From Desulfosporosinus sp. Sb-LF (GTDB taxonomy: Bacteria; Bacillota; Desulfitobacteriia; Desulfitobacteriales; Desulfitobacteriaceae): a stretch of 64,000 nucleotides of DNA. A program made the position numbers and the translations under genes. Under the pieces are notes generated by a model, which was not told the origin of the DNA, did no database searches, and saw nothing but the letters and a program-made list of their open reading frames with translations. The stretch spans positions 1-64,000 of the forward strand of contig NZ_SPQR01000012.1 of NCBI RefSeq assembly GCF_004766055.1. The letters run 5' to 3'. Below, piece by piece: positions 44,807 to 55,682 of the stretch. The first letter of the stretch is position 1. Every line of letters begins with the position of its first letter.

Positions 44807-44990
44807 TGTGTGATAATTAAGTTCCTTAATCAATAATATAAATTAAAATTTTATCTTCCACTGTATGAATTTTCTCGTCTTTTAAGTGAATTAGATGAAT
44901 TAGTGACCATAAAACTAGGTAAACAAAACTGAAACTAATTAATTATAGTATATGAAATTTTATCGACAGTTGGATAAAACAATAGAGGGT
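44807..44990. other. Intergenic stretch before the chemotaxis receptor
   Basis: AT-rich; no supported gene. The promoter-like element at 44,991 lies on its right side. Confidence 0.3.
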
Positions 44991-45018
44991 TTTACATTTT
45001 GTTACAGAAATATATAAT
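44991..45018 (+). promoter_or_regulatory. Probable sigma-A promoter for the chemotaxis receptor
   Basis: TTTACA, a 16-base spacer and TATAAT; the transcript leader would be about 145 bases. No sigma-D type motif is visible. Confidence 0.45.
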
Positions 45019-45170
45019 GTATCTTGTTAATAAGAGGTAATTACCTATGATGATAGGCGAATAGACGGGGACGATAAATAGTTTTACCAGCAAAAGAATT
45101 CGCTATAATTATTCGTTTTTTTCGAAATTTATCTAAGGGTACTGTGGTTAGTTTAAAAGGAGGAGTTAGT

Positions 45171-46889
45171 TTGAATTGGTTACAAAACAAAAATACGGCT
45201 TTTAAAATCGGACTCTTAATTTGTATTATGTCTATTACATTAGGCGGAGTGGGCTTTATAGGTCATTATTATTTTCAGCAAGCGGGTATTTCTCTCAATA
45301 ATTTATACACGAATGATTTGATACCAATTCGTGATATCAATCAAGCACGGTCTGACAGTAATGCCCTTAAATCTGCGGTTTTGGCAGTTACCTCTTATAC
45401 CTTAGATAATGCGATCAATAAGCAACAACTAGATCAGATCACTGTGCGTGAGAATTCCATAGATAAGTTTATTGCGGGATTCCAACCCTTAGCCACAACA
45501 AGTTATGAAGGGGAAAGATTAGTAAAAGCAAAAGATTTGTTTAAAAATTTAAAAGATGTTATTCAAAAATCGGTGGACCTTGCGCAGGCTGGTAATAAAA
45601 CAGAAGCAATGAATTATTACTATAAGAATGGGTTTTCACAACAAGAAGATTTTCAATCACTTTTGCGGGATATCGGAAATTTTAATATTGATGAAGCAAA
45701 GGCCCAAGTGAATAAGGACAATAGCATGATTGTTAGAGTCCAATTGGTCTTGGTCGTTTTACCAATAATGGCAATTTTAATCGGAGCTCTTATCGGAATC
45801 ATTATCACTAGAATGATTATTGGGCCACTTAACATGATCTTAAAGAGCGTAGAACAAGTAGCTGACGGAGATCTAAATGTTGATAAATTAACGATACACT
45901 CTAAAGATGAAGTTGGCTTACTCGCCACTTCGTTTAATGCAATGATTATTAATCTTCACAGTTTGGTAAGTAAAATATCAAATACAGCCGATCAACTCGC
46001 AGCGTCTTCGGAAGAGATCGTAGCAACTATGGAACAAAATTCTTTAGTTTCAAATCAGATTAGTGCGTCTATTTCTGAAGTGGCGAATGGGTCGGAACAA
46101 CAGGTCAAAGCGCTAACTGAAACATCCGCGACGATTGAAGAACTATCAGCTAGTATTGAAGAAGTGGCTTCAAGTGGAAATATCGTTGCCAATACTGCTA
46201 GCAAGACAGTGCAGATTGCCAAAGAGGGTAACATAACGATCACCAAAGCCGTGGAACAGATGAGCATTGTTGGAAATTCAACTGAACTTGTTCAGAATGC
46301 TGTAAACAAATTAGCCGTAGGATTTGATAAAATTTCCGAGTTTATTAACATAATTACAAATATTTCATCCCAAACAAATTTATTAGCTTTAAATGCAGCC
46401 ATAGAAGCAGCTCGTGCGGGAGAACATGGTCGTGGTTTTGCAGTGGTAGCGGAGGAAGTAAGAAAACTTGCTGAGCTATCACAGGATTCAGCTGTTAACA
46501 TAATTACCCAAGTTCAGGAAAACCGAGAAAATATCAAAGACGCAGGCATTGCTATGAGTAGTGCGGTGAGTAGCGTCAACGATGGGGTGGAAGTAGTAAA
46601 TACCGCGGGCAAAGCGTTTGCTAATATCGCAGGTTTGATCGATGAAGTTTCTTCACAAGTAAACCAGATTGCGGCAGTTGTTCAACAAATGGCAAGTGGC
46701 AGTCAATATATAGTGTCTTCCGTATTGGCTATTGATACAGTCAGTAAGGAAACCTCTAATCAAACGATGAATGTTAGTGCCGCAGTTGAAGAGCAAACGG
46801 CTTCGATGGATCAAATTGCAGATAACAGTAGGGGTCTAGCTAGTTTAGCAGAAGAACTTCGATACGCTATTGAAAAGTTCCATGTCTAA
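45171..46889 (+). CDS. Methyl-accepting chemotaxis protein
   Basis: A 572-residue receptor. First membrane helix at residues 12-32, an extracytoplasmic four-helix ligand domain of about 160 residues, second helix near 190-215 ([23 protein letters not shown]), a HAMP linker to 270 and the cytoplasmic signalling domain with the hairpin tip [23 protein letters not shown] 45,171 follows AAAAGGAGG; the frame stays open to 45,144. Ligand unknown. No other che gene lies nearby. Confidence 0.93.
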   Translation: MNWLQNKNTAFKIGLLICIMSITLGGVGFIGHYYFQQAGISLNNLYTNDLIPIRDINQARSDSNALKSAVLAVTSYTLDNAINKQQLDQITVRENSIDKFIAGFQPLATTSYEGERLVKAKDLFKNLKDVIQKSVDLAQAGNKTEAMNYYYKNGFSQQEDFQSLLRDIGNFNIDEAKAQVNKDNSMIVRVQLVLVVLPIMAILIGALIGIIITRMIIGPLNMILKSVEQVADGDLNVDKLTIHSKDEVGLLATSFNAMIINLHSLVSKISNTADQLAASSEEIVATMEQNSLVSNQISASISEVANGSEQQVKALTETSATIEELSASIEEVASSGNIVANTASKTVQIAKEGNITITKAVEQMSIVGNSTELVQNAVNKLAVGFDKISEFINIITNISSQTNLLALNAAIEAARAGEHGRGFAVVAEEVRKLAELSQDSAVNIITQVQENRENIKDAGIAMSSAVSSVNDGVEVVNTAGKAFANIAGLIDEVSSQVNQIAAVVQQMASGSQYIVSSVLAIDTVSKETSNQTMNVSAAVEEQTASMDQIADNSRGLASLAEELRYAIEKFHV

Positions 46890-46963
46890 GAGGACTAGAA
46901 GGAAATGCAGACTATCATCTAACAGATTATGGGCGACAAGAGAAGGGATTTGTACATATAGTT

Positions 46964-47005
46964 CAAGGATTATCCACTACTTTGTAGGTGTATAATCCTC
47001 TTTTT
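46964..47005 (+). terminator. Rho-independent terminator, copy 3 of the dispersed hairpin
   Basis: AGGATTATCCAC pairs with GTGTATAATCCT (one mismatch); TCTTTTT follows. Copy 2's downstream sequence ACCTTGAGAAAA recurs at 47,023. Confidence 0.85.
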
Positions 47006-47191
47006 ATGAGACAGTGAACTACCACCTTGAGAAAAATCTAGGTTTTTTACGCCCCCATTAATCATGTTGCTTTAATCTGATGCCAAGTAGGATGATGATT
47101 GAGGGAAATTAGAGTATAATGAATGAATACAATTTAACAGTTTGTAACAAGTTTACAATGGTTATAAGTAAAATGTATAAAAGGAGTTAAA

Positions 47192-49336
47192 ATGTTAGAG
47201 GATCAGCGGTTTTTTGAATGCCTCGAGAGGGAAACTGGGGTGATCTTAAATGGAATGCAAAAACAAGCAATTTGCCATCCTAAGGGTCCAATGCTGCTCT
47301 TGGCAACTCCTGGTGCGGGGAAGACCACAGTATTAAATGCTCGAATCCTCTATTTGATCATTCGCCTGGGTGTAAATCCAGAGAACATTCTCGCTCTGAC
47401 ATTTAGCAAAGCTGCAGCTAAAGAGATGAGTGACCGTTTTCAGCGAGTATACGGTCAATTGGTTAAGCAAAGGGTGCAGTTTTCTACGATACATAGTTTT
47501 AGCTATAATATTGTTCGGACTTATTTTTATGAGAAATGCATAGCTTATTCTCTGATTGAGAATGAGCAGGGGGTCAATAGCAAAAATTCCGTGCTCAAGC
47601 GCCTTTATGAAAGCATTAATCAGATGGTGCTCACAGAAGATAAGCTGGAAGAACTAGCAAACGCCATCTGCTTCATCAAAAATAGCATGATGAAGGTTAG
47701 CGATATCGAAATGTTAGATACCAAGATCAAAGATCTTGTGCTAATCTATGAGGCTTATGAAAACTACAAAAAAAACGCCCACCCGGGTATCATCCTTATA
47801 GATTTTGATGACATGCTCACACTTGCCAACAGGATACTTGAAGAAAATCCTGAGATTCTTTCGCGATATCAAAAGCAGTTTCCGTTTGTTTTGACCGATG
47901 AAAGTCAGGACAATTCGTTTATTCAGAATAAGATCATTGAGAAGGTCGCCAAACTTAGCAATAACCTTTTTGTTGTAGGCGATGATGACCAGTCGATTTT
48001 CGGTTTTCGATCGGCTAATCCGAAGTATTTATTGGATTTCAAGAGGGTACATCCAGGTGCTCGTATCCTGATGATGGAGCAGAATTACCGTTCTACCCAA
48101 GAAATCGTCAAGGTGACTAATGAATTCATTAGTGGTAACCAACAGCGTTACTTAAAGACTATGTTTACAGAAAACCCCTCAGACAAATCAATTCAAATCA
48201 AGTCCTTCGAATATGCTCATCAACAGCTGAATTACGTCATTGAGGAGTTAAAGAAAAAGAAGGCAATCGGGCAGACGGCTTTGCTTTACAGAAATAACGT
48301 TTCTGCGATTAAGCTAATTGACCATCTAGACAGTGCTAACCTTCCGTTTTATGTCCGGGATTCCGGTAACAAATTTTTTAATCACTGGGTAATTAAAGAT
48401 ATCATTAACTTCATGCGCTTTTCCTATAGTGATAAAAATGTGGGGATTCTTGAAATCCTCCATACCAAATTCGATTCTTACATTTCAAAACAGCAAATTG
48501 AGTATTTGAAACATCAAGATCAAACTATATCTGTGTTTGATCATTTGGCCGATATTCCTAATCTTCCGGCGTTTCGTAAGAAAAACTTCCTAGAATTGAA
48601 ACGGCAATTTAAAAAACTCAATGAAATGAACCCTCTTGATGCTATCCGTTTCATCCGAAAGGAACTGAACTATGAGAAAAAACAAGAAGAGTTTAGCGAG
48701 CGTTTGGGGCTTTCAATCGAAGGAATCCGAGGAATTTTAGCTACGCTCGAAAGTATTGCACAAGGTATGAAGACGCTCAAGCACTTTGCGGATCGGCTGA
48801 AACATCTTGAGCAATTAATGCGCGAATCGGTCGTTAATAAAGATGATAATTCTGTCACGCTTTCTACATTGCATTCAGCTAAAGGCTTAGAGTTTGAAAG
48901 CGTTTATATGTTGGACTTGGTCGATGGGATTCTGCCTAACCGTGAAAGTATTAAATCTGCGGAAATGAAAAAAATAGACAGTCTGGAAGAAGAAAGAAGG
49001 CTTTTTTATGTAGGGATGACTCGGGCGAAGAAAGAATTAGAACTTCTAACAGTTGAGAATCTCAACGATCAAGATGTGATTGAATCACAATTTGTAGGAG
49101 AAGTACGAGAGATTCTTTGCCCAGGGAGTTCTCAAAATGGGAAGGATACTGTCAACTTAACAACGTTTAAACTAGAAAAGGGAGCCAATATACGACACAA
49201 AGCGTTTGGAATCGGACGAATTACAGTTGCAGACGTAAGGTTAGATTTGCTCGAAGTGAACTTTCGAAAACTAGGTGTTAAGCAATTCTCACTAAAGGTT
49301 TGTTTAGAAGGGAACCTAGTAAGTTCGGTGTTATAA
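47192..49336 (+). CDS. UvrD/Rep-family ATP-dependent DNA helicase
   Basis: A superfamily 1A 3'-5' helicase of 714 residues. Motif I ATPGAGKTT near residue 46, motif Ia LTFSKAAAKEM, motif II TDESQD (a DExQD), motif III VVGDDDQSIFGFR, motif V/VI LHSAKGLEF and YVGMTRAKKEL are complete. The C-terminus (residues 655-714, GANIRHKAFGIGRI) resembles the PcrA tail that binds RNA polymerase. Shorter than PcrA (about 740). ATG 47,192 follows AAAAGGAG. Followed in the same direction by topoisomerase III, 187 bases away. Confidence 0.92.
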   Translation: MLEDQRFFECLERETGVILNGMQKQAICHPKGPMLLLATPGAGKTTVLNARILYLIIRLGVNPENILALTFSKAAAKEMSDRFQRVYGQLVKQRVQFSTIHSFSYNIVRTYFYEKCIAYSLIENEQGVNSKNSVLKRLYESINQMVLTEDKLEELANAICFIKNSMMKVSDIEMLDTKIKDLVLIYEAYENYKKNAHPGIILIDFDDMLTLANRILEENPEILSRYQKQFPFVLTDESQDNSFIQNKIIEKVAKLSNNLFVVGDDDQSIFGFRSANPKYLLDFKRVHPGARILMMEQNYRSTQEIVKVTNEFISGNQQRYLKTMFTENPSDKSIQIKSFEYAHQQLNYVIEELKKKKAIGQTALLYRNNVSAIKLIDHLDSANLPFYVRDSGNKFFNHWVIKDIINFMRFSYSDKNVGILEILHTKFDSYISKQQIEYLKHQDQTISVFDHLADIPNLPAFRKKNFLELKRQFKKLNEMNPLDAIRFIRKELNYEKKQEEFSERLGLSIEGIRGILATLESIAQGMKTLKHFADRLKHLEQLMRESVVNKDDNSVTLSTLHSAKGLEFESVYMLDLVDGILPNRESIKSAEMKKIDSLEEERRLFYVGMTRAKKELELLTVENLNDQDVIESQFVGEVREILCPGSSQNGKDTVNLTTFKLEKGANIRHKAFGIGRITVADVRLDLLEVNFRKLGVKQFSLKVCLEGNLVSSVL

Positions 49337-49522
49337 GTGGGACTGATCGGTGATATGATTCTAGCGTTTTTTGGTCGCGTTTCGATTTTCAAATGATAAG
49401 GCTCTTAGTAAATAAATGTTTCCTGAATAATGGTGTTAATCGTTATGAGTATTCAAACTGAAAAGCATGTTAGATGCGCTTGTTAGCGGTCGTGAACATT
49501 AAGAAAATGGAGGCCTGGATGC

Positions 49523-51949
49523 ATGGGAAAGACACTTATTGTGGCTGAAAAGCCGTCACAAGCTCGTGAATATGCCACGGCCTTAGGAGTTCGGGGTAAA
49601 GGGGACGGGTATATTGAAAATGAACAGTACGTGATCACGTGGTGCTACGGTCACCTCTTAGAACTGGAGCGCCCAGAAGCGTATATGAATCTTGATCGAG
49701 TGGGAAAACGCTGGAGTTTGAATCGTTTGCCGGTCTTGCCCGGCTTGAACGCGTTTCGTAGGGTGGTTAAATCTGGAGCTGTCAAACAGTATCAGGTAAT
49801 ACAGCGGTGGCTTAAATCTTCAGATGTCGAAGATGTTATATGTGGTACAGACGCTGATAGAGAAGGACAGTTGCTTTTTCAGGAAGTTTGGGATGCTTCT
49901 ATGTGTAGCAAACCCTTATCTAGGCTGTGGATTTCTTCATTGACGTCTGTAGCAATCAGAGAAGGCTTGGAACGCCTTCTTCCCGCAGATTCAGTGGCCG
50001 GGCTGGCAGCTGCAGGGCATGGCAGAGCATATGCTGATTGGGACTTTGGAATGAATTTAACGGAGGGGTTCACCTCATTGTTTGGCAGTTTTGATGCTGT
50101 GCGTAAAAAACCTAATGTTATTTCGATCGGACGAGTGCAGACACCAACACTAGCTTTGATCGTCGAGCGAGAATGGGAGATTGAACGCTTTGTTTCCCAG
50201 CCCTACTTCGAAGTTAGGGCTGAGCTCACGGCAACACGGGGAGACTATACTGGTAAATGGTTTGATTCCCAAGAAGAATCCAGACGTATTACGAATCGCC
50301 AAGACGCCGAGAGTATCGTGACTAGAACTCAGGGGAAACCTGGTAAAATTACTAAAATGGAGCAGAAAGATGTCCAAGAACCGGCACCGCTTCTTTTTGA
50401 CTTAACCTCTCTGACAATCACAGCTTCCAAAAAATACGGTTTCAGTGCGGAAAAGGTTCTTCAGTTGGCCCAATCACTTTATGAGAAAAAGTCGATTACC
50501 TATCCACGAACCGATTGTGCTTATCTCTCAGAGGACCTTGTATCGAAGTTGCCAGATCACCTGAAGGCCGTAAAACAAGAGCCTTATACGAATTTGGTGG
50601 ATGAAGCTAGACTTTTGGGGGTGCCTAGGAGTAAACGCGTGATAAACACAATCACCGCGCATCATGCTATCATTCCGACGACCGAGAAAGTCGTTATAGA
50701 GAGACTTAACTTTGATGAACAGAAACTGTATGACTTGATTGTTCGACGTTTTCTAGCAGTCTGGTTTCCCCCTGCCCGATATCACCAAACAGATGTGATA
50801 ACCGAGGTAGAGGGTGAACGGTTTCGTACAAAAGGTAAAGTTCTGCTTAGCCCGGGATGGAAGAAAGTTTATGGCACTGATGAAGAAGAGGAAAAAATTA
50901 CACGTAAAAAGAAGAAGGATGACCGTGAGCAATCAGATGATGAGAATACGACCCTGCCGCCCTTGAGCATGAATGAAGATGTGCGAACAAAACGTGTTTT
51001 CAGTGAAGAGAAGAGTACTAAACCGCCCAAACGATTCACCCAAGGTGACCTTCTTAAAGCAATGGAAGGTGCAGGTAAGCAGATTGACGACGAGGTGCTG
51101 CGTCAGCAATTGAAAGGGAAAGGTTTGGGCACTGTGGCTACTAGACCAGCTATCATGGAAAACCTAATAGACAGGGGCTATATCCTTCAGGAGCAAAAGA
51201 CGTTGAAACCTACAGAAAAAGGGACCGAACTCATTCGTCTCATAAAGGAAAGGCTCCCTCAAGCCCAGCTCTTGATCAGCGCGGAAATGACAGGACAAAT
51301 GGAGTTCAATCTTTCAAAGGTAGAAAAAGGAGAATTGACAATCGAACGCTATATGGCGGATGTAGAGGAAGCCATTGGCCGAATCATTGAGGAATTGCGT
51401 TCCTTCGAACATAAACACGGAAAAACTCCTCTAGCCCTTGCACCTACAACAGATCATTCTACGGGAGTAGGAAAAGGGGAAGGGGCAAAAGTGGCCCGGA
51501 AGAAATCGAGTAAGGTTCTGAAATCAACAAAATTTGCCAGGGAGATCGAAGAAACGGGAAAACCTACAGTAATAGGAGAGAACGGAATAGAAAGAGTAGC
51601 CCGAAATAATCTGCAGGCCACCGCCTTGATGGAATATGAAAAGACAAAGACAGTTACAAGCAAAGTTCAATTAGACGTGTTGGGTATCTGTCCAAAGTGC
51701 GGTGGGGATGTGATTGAAGGACAAAAGGGATTTGGGTGCGCGAGTTGGAGAGAAGGATGCCGCTTCGTGGTATGGAAGAGTCCAATCTATGGGAAAGTAC
51801 TTACACCAAATCAGATCAAAAGTCTATTAAAGAAAGGGAAAACTCCGCTTATTAAAGGGTTTAAATCAAAATTGGGTAAATCATTTAACGCTTATTTAAT
51901 TTGGGAAGATCCAACAGATGCAAAATTGAAATTTGAGTTTCCCAAATAA
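49523..51949 (+). CDS. topB: DNA topoisomerase III
   Basis: Type IA topoisomerase decatenating and relaxing negatively supercoiled DNA. TOPRIM domain at the N-terminus (LIVAEKPSQAREYA, later DADREGQ), active-site Tyr in SITYPRTDCAYL, and a C-terminal zinc ribbon (CPKCGGDVIEGQKGFGCASW). At 808 residues it exceeds the E. coli enzyme; a highly charged insert with RKKKKDDREQ-type sequence lies near residue 465 and a basic, low-complexity linker near 645. ATG 49,523 follows ATGGAGG. Confidence 0.95.
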   Translation: MGKTLIVAEKPSQAREYATALGVRGKGDGYIENEQYVITWCYGHLLELERPEAYMNLDRVGKRWSLNRLPVLPGLNAFRRVVKSGAVKQYQVIQRWLKSSDVEDVICGTDADREGQLLFQEVWDASMCSKPLSRLWISSLTSVAIREGLERLLPADSVAGLAAAGHGRAYADWDFGMNLTEGFTSLFGSFDAVRKKPNVISIGRVQTPTLALIVEREWEIERFVSQPYFEVRAELTATRGDYTGKWFDSQEESRRITNRQDAESIVTRTQGKPGKITKMEQKDVQEPAPLLFDLTSLTITASKKYGFSAEKVLQLAQSLYEKKSITYPRTDCAYLSEDLVSKLPDHLKAVKQEPYTNLVDEARLLGVPRSKRVINTITAHHAIIPTTEKVVIERLNFDEQKLYDLIVRRFLAVWFPPARYHQTDVITEVEGERFRTKGKVLLSPGWKKVYGTDEEEEKITRKKKKDDREQSDDENTTLPPLSMNEDVRTKRVFSEEKSTKPPKRFTQGDLLKAMEGAGKQIDDEVLRQQLKGKGLGTVATRPAIMENLIDRGYILQEQKTLKPTEKGTELIRLIKERLPQAQLLISAEMTGQMEFNLSKVEKGELTIERYMADVEEAIGRIIEELRSFEHKHGKTPLALAPTTDHSTGVGKGEGAKVARKKSSKVLKSTKFAREIEETGKPTVIGENGIERVARNNLQATALMEYEKTKTVTSKVQLDVLGICPKCGGDVIEGQKGFGCASWREGCRFVVWKSPIYGKVLTPNQIKSLLKKGKTPLIKGFKSKLGKSFNAYLIWEDPTDAKLKFEFPK

Positions 51950-52092
51950 CGTTTCATGAATGTGATTAGCAAAGTGCTTTTTACATTCGAATTATGTTGT
52001 AGAAGGTTAAAGTTTCTGATAATCAAAAAAAAGGATATAATGTTAGAAATACTTAACTCATATCATTTATCAAGATAGGATGGAGATAATCA

Positions 52093-53256
52093 ATGGTATC
52101 TTTTAATCAGCTCGGGCTTGACCAATCTTTGGTGGCTGCCCTGGAACAGGAAGGAATCGTTGAATCGACAGCGATCCAAGAACAAACACTCCCATTTATT
52201 TTGGAAGGTAGAGATGTTGTTGGTCAATCAGAAACAGGAACAGGAAAAACTCTTGCTTTTCTACTTCCCATTTTCCAAAAAATAGATACCCAAAAAAAGG
52301 AAAATCAAGCCATTATTTTAACCCCTACGCATGAACTCGCTATCCAAATTCAAAGAGTCATGGAGGTTTTGGCAAGAGGTTCAGGGCTTGCAATCACATC
52401 AACTGCGATCATAGGGAACGTGAATATCGCTCGCCAGATTGAAAAACTTAAGGAAAAGCAACATATAATCGTTGGTTCGAGTGGTCGAATTCTTGAACTA
52501 ATACAGAAGAAAAAAATCTCGTCACAAACAGTCAAGACGATTGTTTTAGATGAAGCAGATCGCTTACTTGACGTAAATAATTCCCAAGTTGTTAAGGCTG
52601 TAATTAAAACAACTTTAAGCAGAACGCAGCTATTGATGTTTTCGGCCACTTTACCTCAGGTGACATTGCAACGGGCTTCTGAACTACTGAAACAACCGGA
52701 AGTTATTCGTGTTACGGACAAAGTCATGATCGCTCCCAATGTTACGCATATGTTCTTTTTGGCTGAGCAAAGAGACAAAATTGAAGTTCTAAGGAAGCTA
52801 GTTCGAATGGTTATTCCGACTCGAGCTCTAATCTTCATCAATAAAAGTGAAGAAATTGAAAAGATGGTGGAAAAACTTAAATTCCATGGCTTGGAAGCAG
52901 AAGGCATTTACGGGGGCGCTAGCAAGATCAACCGTAGAAAAGCCATGGATGGTTTTAAAACTGGAAAAATAAGCTTACTTGTAGCTTCGGACTTAGCAGC
53001 TAGAGGACTAGACATCAAAGGAATTACGCATATTTTTAATCTTGATTTGCCAGAAGATCCTCAACTTTATCTACATCGAGTGGGAAGAACGGGCAGGGCA
53101 GGAGAAAGTGGAATTGCAATATCTATAGTGAATGATAAAGAGGTTACTCATATAAGAAAGTTAGAAAATATATTTGAAATTAGGATTAGCCCTAAGGAGA
53201 TGCTACAAGGGGAAATAATAGATGCTAGAAAAAAAGCAGGAGTGAAAAAAGGCTGA
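52093..53256 (+). CDS. DEAD-box RNA helicase
   Basis: A compact 387-residue cytoplasmic helicase with all motifs: Q motif near AIQEQTLPFI, SETGTGKT, PTHELAIQ, VLDEADRLL, SATLP, and the C-terminal LVASDLAARGLDI and HRVGRTGRAG. It lacks the C-terminal extension found in CshA/DbpA. ATG 52,093 follows AGGATGGAG. Role: likely RNA unwinding in ribosome assembly or decay; not determinable. Confidence 0.93.
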   Translation: MVSFNQLGLDQSLVAALEQEGIVESTAIQEQTLPFILEGRDVVGQSETGTGKTLAFLLPIFQKIDTQKKENQAIILTPTHELAIQIQRVMEVLARGSGLAITSTAIIGNVNIARQIEKLKEKQHIIVGSSGRILELIQKKKISSQTVKTIVLDEADRLLDVNNSQVVKAVIKTTLSRTQLLMFSATLPQVTLQRASELLKQPEVIRVTDKVMIAPNVTHMFFLAEQRDKIEVLRKLVRMVIPTRALIFINKSEEIEKMVEKLKFHGLEAEGIYGGASKINRRKAMDGFKTGKISLLVASDLAARGLDIKGITHIFNLDLPEDPQLYLHRVGRTGRAGESGIAISIVNDKEVTHIRKLENIFEIRISPKEMLQGEIIDARKKAGVKKG

Positions 53257-53392
53257 AAGGGTTTCTACTCTCATTAGGCTTTGACGTAATATGATCTAGC
53301 AATCTAGAAGATTTAAGAAATGGGGTTTACATAGAACATTTGAAGAATTAATGCAGACCTCATTTTAAGGAAGTGGGAGGAAATTGGGCGTT

Positions 53393-54268
53393 ATGCAGAA
53401 ATCTCCTTTGGATTTAGCTATGGTGCTTGAAGATGAAGGATATCTTATAGATGAAGAGACTGCCACGACGTTGTTTCTCGCTTTGGCCTTGGAAAAACCT
53501 TGTCTTATTGAAGGACCGGCTGGAGTTGGCAAGACACAGCTGGCGTTAGCACTTGCGCGTGCGGAGAAACGAAAATTGATCAGGTTGCAGTGTTATGAAG
53601 GACTTGATATTAATAAGGCGTTGTATGATTGGAATTATGCTAAGCAGCTTTTGCGCTTACAGCTTGCTAAGACTGAGAAGTGGGATGAGATTAAGGTGGA
53701 TTTGTTCTCGGAAGAGTTCTTACTCTCCCGACCACTTCTAGAATCCATCCTTTCTCCCACCCCTGTTCTTTTGCTTATCGATGAATTGGATAAAACGGAT
53801 GAGGAATTCGAGAGTTTTCTTTTAGAATTGCTAGCAGAACAACAGGTTACAATTCCTGAAATGGGGACAATTTCCTCGAAAATAAAGCCTGTTGTGATTT
53901 TAACCAGTAATAGTGCTAGAGACTTCAGTGATGCCTTAAGACGGCGTTGCATACATATAAATTTGACATATCCTTCATTAGAACGGGAAATTTCTATTCT
54001 TACCTCCCAAGTACCTGAGCTTTCCGAGCGGTTGACGAAAGATATTTGTAGCTTTGTTGCTAGGGTAAGGAAACTTCCTTTGCAAAAGCTCCCGAGTGTC
54101 TCTGAATCAATCGATTTTGCCCGCGCCCTAAATGCACTTCATAAAGCAGACTTAAACTATGGGGAACTAATGGGAACACTCAGCGTATTACTGAAATATC
54201 CAAAAGATATTGCTAAGTTAGAGGAACGTCTTAAAAAATGGGAGATGGAAGCTAATCCACGTTGTTGA
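53393..54268 (+). CDS. MoxR-family AAA+ ATPase
   Basis: A 291-residue ATPase. Walker A GPAGVGKTQ near residue 43, Walker B LLIDELDK near 128, a sensor-1 TSNSARDFSDALRRR region near 165 with the arginine finger, then lid domain. MoxR proteins act as chaperones together with VWA-domain proteins to insert metals or mature enzymes; here the next gene is such a partner. ATG 53,393 lies about 12 bases from GGGAGGA; TTG 53,384 is an alternative. Confidence 0.92.
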   Translation: MQKSPLDLAMVLEDEGYLIDEETATTLFLALALEKPCLIEGPAGVGKTQLALALARAEKRKLIRLQCYEGLDINKALYDWNYAKQLLRLQLAKTEKWDEIKVDLFSEEFLLSRPLLESILSPTPVLLLIDELDKTDEEFESFLLELLAEQQVTIPEMGTISSKIKPVVILTSNSARDFSDALRRRCIHINLTYPSLEREISILTSQVPELSERLTKDICSFVARVRKLPLQKLPSVSESIDFARALNALHKADLNYGELMGTLSVLLKYPKDIAKLEERLKKWEMEANPRC

Positions 54269-54317
54269 TGAAAGGGTCAATCATAGTGGTTATTAATAAG
54301 ACTGAGGGATGGAAATA

Positions 54318-55661
54318 ATGAACGGGTGGAAGTTTATTCAATTAGTTTATGCACTGAGAGAACTTTCAATATCAATTTCCTCTCAAGATATCGTTAATGC
54401 GCTTACTTGCTTATTACGATTTCCGGACTTGTCTGAAAAGTTGATTACTAAAACAACTTTTATTTGTCGTCCCCAAGATGCTTCGATCTTTGAGATGATC
54501 TGGGAAATCTTATTCATGAATCAAATGCCCCGCGAAAATGCAACAAATTGCTCTTTCTCAGAAGAAAATCGTGGTACTTTGGGAGTAGGCGGACAAGGAG
54601 TAGGGCGTGGAACGGGAGGAGTTAGCCTTACTTCAAAAGGAGAAATCGTTGAATCCGCACATGTGCCAAATCTAATTCCATTTTCGCGACTTGAGGAGTT
54701 AGTTTGCCATGGGACAGACTATGAAGGAGTTGTACAATCTGTATTAGCTGAAATAGATTATTACACATGGATCAATGCTTATGATCTGGCTGATCAGCGA
54801 GGTGCTCTTTCAGAAGAGGAATGGTACGATCATCAAAGCAGTCGGGTATCTCTTGTCCGAGAAATTCGGCAAAGAGTTTTGACGGTTCAAGTCAGTCAGG
54901 AAAACAGTTGGGAACCACTTGTGCGCCAACACTGGTTTCTTAAATCTTTAAATACGTTAACAGAAGGAGAAAAAGACCTTGTAAAGTCGAGTATTAGGAA
55001 ATGGGCACGTAAATTAGCAATTAGGCAAGGATTTCGTTGGAAAAATAACCATAAGGGGACAATTGATATTTCGCGGATCGTTCAGCAAAGCGCTCAATCG
55101 AATGGATTACTTTTTCGCTTAAGTTACCGTCAAAAAATTCGACGTGCGCCTGAACTGGTGATACTTTGCGATGTCTCGAATTCTATGGCTTCGTATGTTG
55201 AGTTTTTGATCTATTTAGTGACGTGCCTCAGAGTCCGTTTCCGAAAAATACGGGTGTTCTTTTTCATAGATTCTGTCTGGGATGTTACTGAGTTTGTTTG
55301 GGAGGACGAACTTAGCGGAATTAAACAAGAGATTAAAAGTTGGGGACACAAGATGAGCTCTGGGTTTTCAGATTATGGAGCAGTATTTAGGGAATTAGCT
55401 GAGAACAGACTTATGGATGTGTCATCACGTGCTACGCTTGTTATATTGGGAGATGGTAAGAACAACTATCGTCCCGCTCAAACTGAATATATTGCACAGA
55501 TTTCAGAAAAAGTGCGTCATATATTTTGGCTAAATCCATTAGACGTTCAGGAGTGGAACGAGGCAGATAATTTGATGAAAGCGTATCAAGTATATTGTAC
55601 GAAGGTATATCGGTGCCGTTCAGCAAGCGACTTACAGAGAGTTGTTATGAATGTGTTTTAG
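54318..55661 (+). CDS. VWA-domain (CoxE-like) protein
   Basis: A 447-residue protein. A helical N-terminal half with a Gly-rich loop (GVGGQGVGRGTGG near residue 95), then a von Willebrand A domain with MIDAS motif DVSNSMASY near residue 285. This is the classic partner of the preceding MoxR ATPase. ATG 54,318 is chosen with GAGGG at nine bases; ATG 54,309 is close. The target enzyme of the pair is not obvious; no Mo/Cu or CO dehydrogenase gene is adjacent. Confidence 0.88.
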   Translation: MNGWKFIQLVYALRELSISISSQDIVNALTCLLRFPDLSEKLITKTTFICRPQDASIFEMIWEILFMNQMPRENATNCSFSEENRGTLGVGGQGVGRGTGGVSLTSKGEIVESAHVPNLIPFSRLEELVCHGTDYEGVVQSVLAEIDYYTWINAYDLADQRGALSEEEWYDHQSSRVSLVREIRQRVLTVQVSQENSWEPLVRQHWFLKSLNTLTEGEKDLVKSSIRKWARKLAIRQGFRWKNNHKGTIDISRIVQQSAQSNGLLFRLSYRQKIRRAPELVILCDVSNSMASYVEFLIYLVTCLRVRFRKIRVFFFIDSVWDVTEFVWEDELSGIKQEIKSWGHKMSSGFSDYGAVFRELAENRLMDVSSRATLVILGDGKNNYRPAQTEYIAQISEKVRHIFWLNPLDVQEWNEADNLMKAYQVYCTKVYRCRSASDLQRVVMNVF

Positions 55662-55682
55662 AGGAGGTGCAAGCCTATTTCA

